NCBI GenBank assembly: GCA_003454335.1
Contig: DMKK01000189.1
Coordinates: 1,413-6,897 of the forward strand
Direction: 5' to 3'
DNA length: 5,485 nucleotides
Source of the DNA: Gammaproteobacteria bacterium
GTDB lineage: Bacteria > Pseudomonadota > Gammaproteobacteria > UBA9214
Both the position numbers and the translations under genes were made by a program. Below are positions 5,410 through 5,485 of this stretch, one piece after another. Under the pieces are notes generated by a model that saw only the letters and a program-made list of their open reading frames with translations, was not told where the DNA came from and did not search any database. The first letter of the stretch is position 1. Each line of letters starts with the position of its first letter.

Positions 5410-5485
5410 TTAGCGGCCGCCGCCCATGCCGAAGCCGGAACCGCTGCCGCTGTTATTGCCGGGGCCGTAGCCTTGGCGACCACCG
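5410..5485 (-). CDS. Glycine-rich C-terminus of a minus-strand protein (partial)
   Basis: Read on the minus strand, the last 24 codons of a gene enter from the right edge and end in TAA (5412-5410). Twelve of the 24 residues are glycine, the rest mainly Ser, Asn, Arg and aromatic residues (GYGPG, GFGMGGGR at the end). Support comes from the strong hairpin 39 bases downstream and from the typical low-complexity tail composition. Such tails occur on RNA-binding proteins, DEAD-box helicases, sulfur-globule and other structural proteins, and some periplasmic proteins, so the function cannot be called from this piece. The other minus-strand frame here (an alanine-rich reading) passes through the terminator hairpin and is less credible. 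Confidence 0.5.
   Translation of the reverse strand, partial: GGRQGYGPGNNSGSGSGFGMGGGR

Noticed and set aside
5283..5483. Alanine-rich minus-strand frame at the right edge
   Set aside because: It runs through the perfect terminator stem, while the glycine-rich frame stops before it; the latter is the more natural gene end.

Overview
The window is a stretch of moderately GC-rich bacterial DNA with dense, mostly plus-strand genes. The protein families (a PpkA-type von Willebrand A protein, a TagT/TagS-type ABC transporter, a DUF4202 protein and a PqiA-like membrane protein) and the codon use suggest a proteobacterium, most likely a gammaproteobacterium. I cannot name the genus. I see no rRNA, tRNA, CRISPR array, transposase, integrase or phage gene.

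Region 1 (1-3143) is a probable three-gene operon. A vWA-domain protein, cut off at the left edge, has a tail like the C-terminal part of the type VI secretion (T6SS) kinase PpkA. It is followed by an ABC ATPase with all nucleotide-binding motifs (TagT-like) and a four-helix FtsX/MacB-type permease with a large periplasmic domain (TagS-like). In Pseudomonas aeruginosa, TagQRST and PpkA form the envelope-to-cytoplasm signalling arm of the threonine phosphorylation pathway that activates T6SS. Here the kinase-like gene comes first and the transporter genes follow in the order T then S, and no TagQ, TagR, PppA or Fha is visible. The PpkA identity rests on the vWA and C-terminal region only, because any kinase domain would lie outside the window.

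Region 2 (3144-5134) holds apparently unrelated single genes: a DUF4202 protein, a 61-residue zinc-ribbon microprotein with a basic helical tail, and a PqiA-family inner membrane protein that lacks the cysteine motifs of classical PqiA and has no visible pqiB partner.

Region 3 (5135-5485) is a 275-base convergent intergenic stretch followed by the last 24 codons of a glycine-rich protein on the minus strand. The stretch contains an interrupted inverted repeat with two mutually exclusive pairings, a weak plus-strand terminator candidate, and a perfect 12-bp hairpin that fits a terminator for the minus-strand gene.

The most interesting points are the rearranged PpkA-TagT-TagS module, the chained overlapping start and stop codons between its first two genes, the free-standing zinc-ribbon gene, and the switch-like inverted repeats after the PqiA-like gene.
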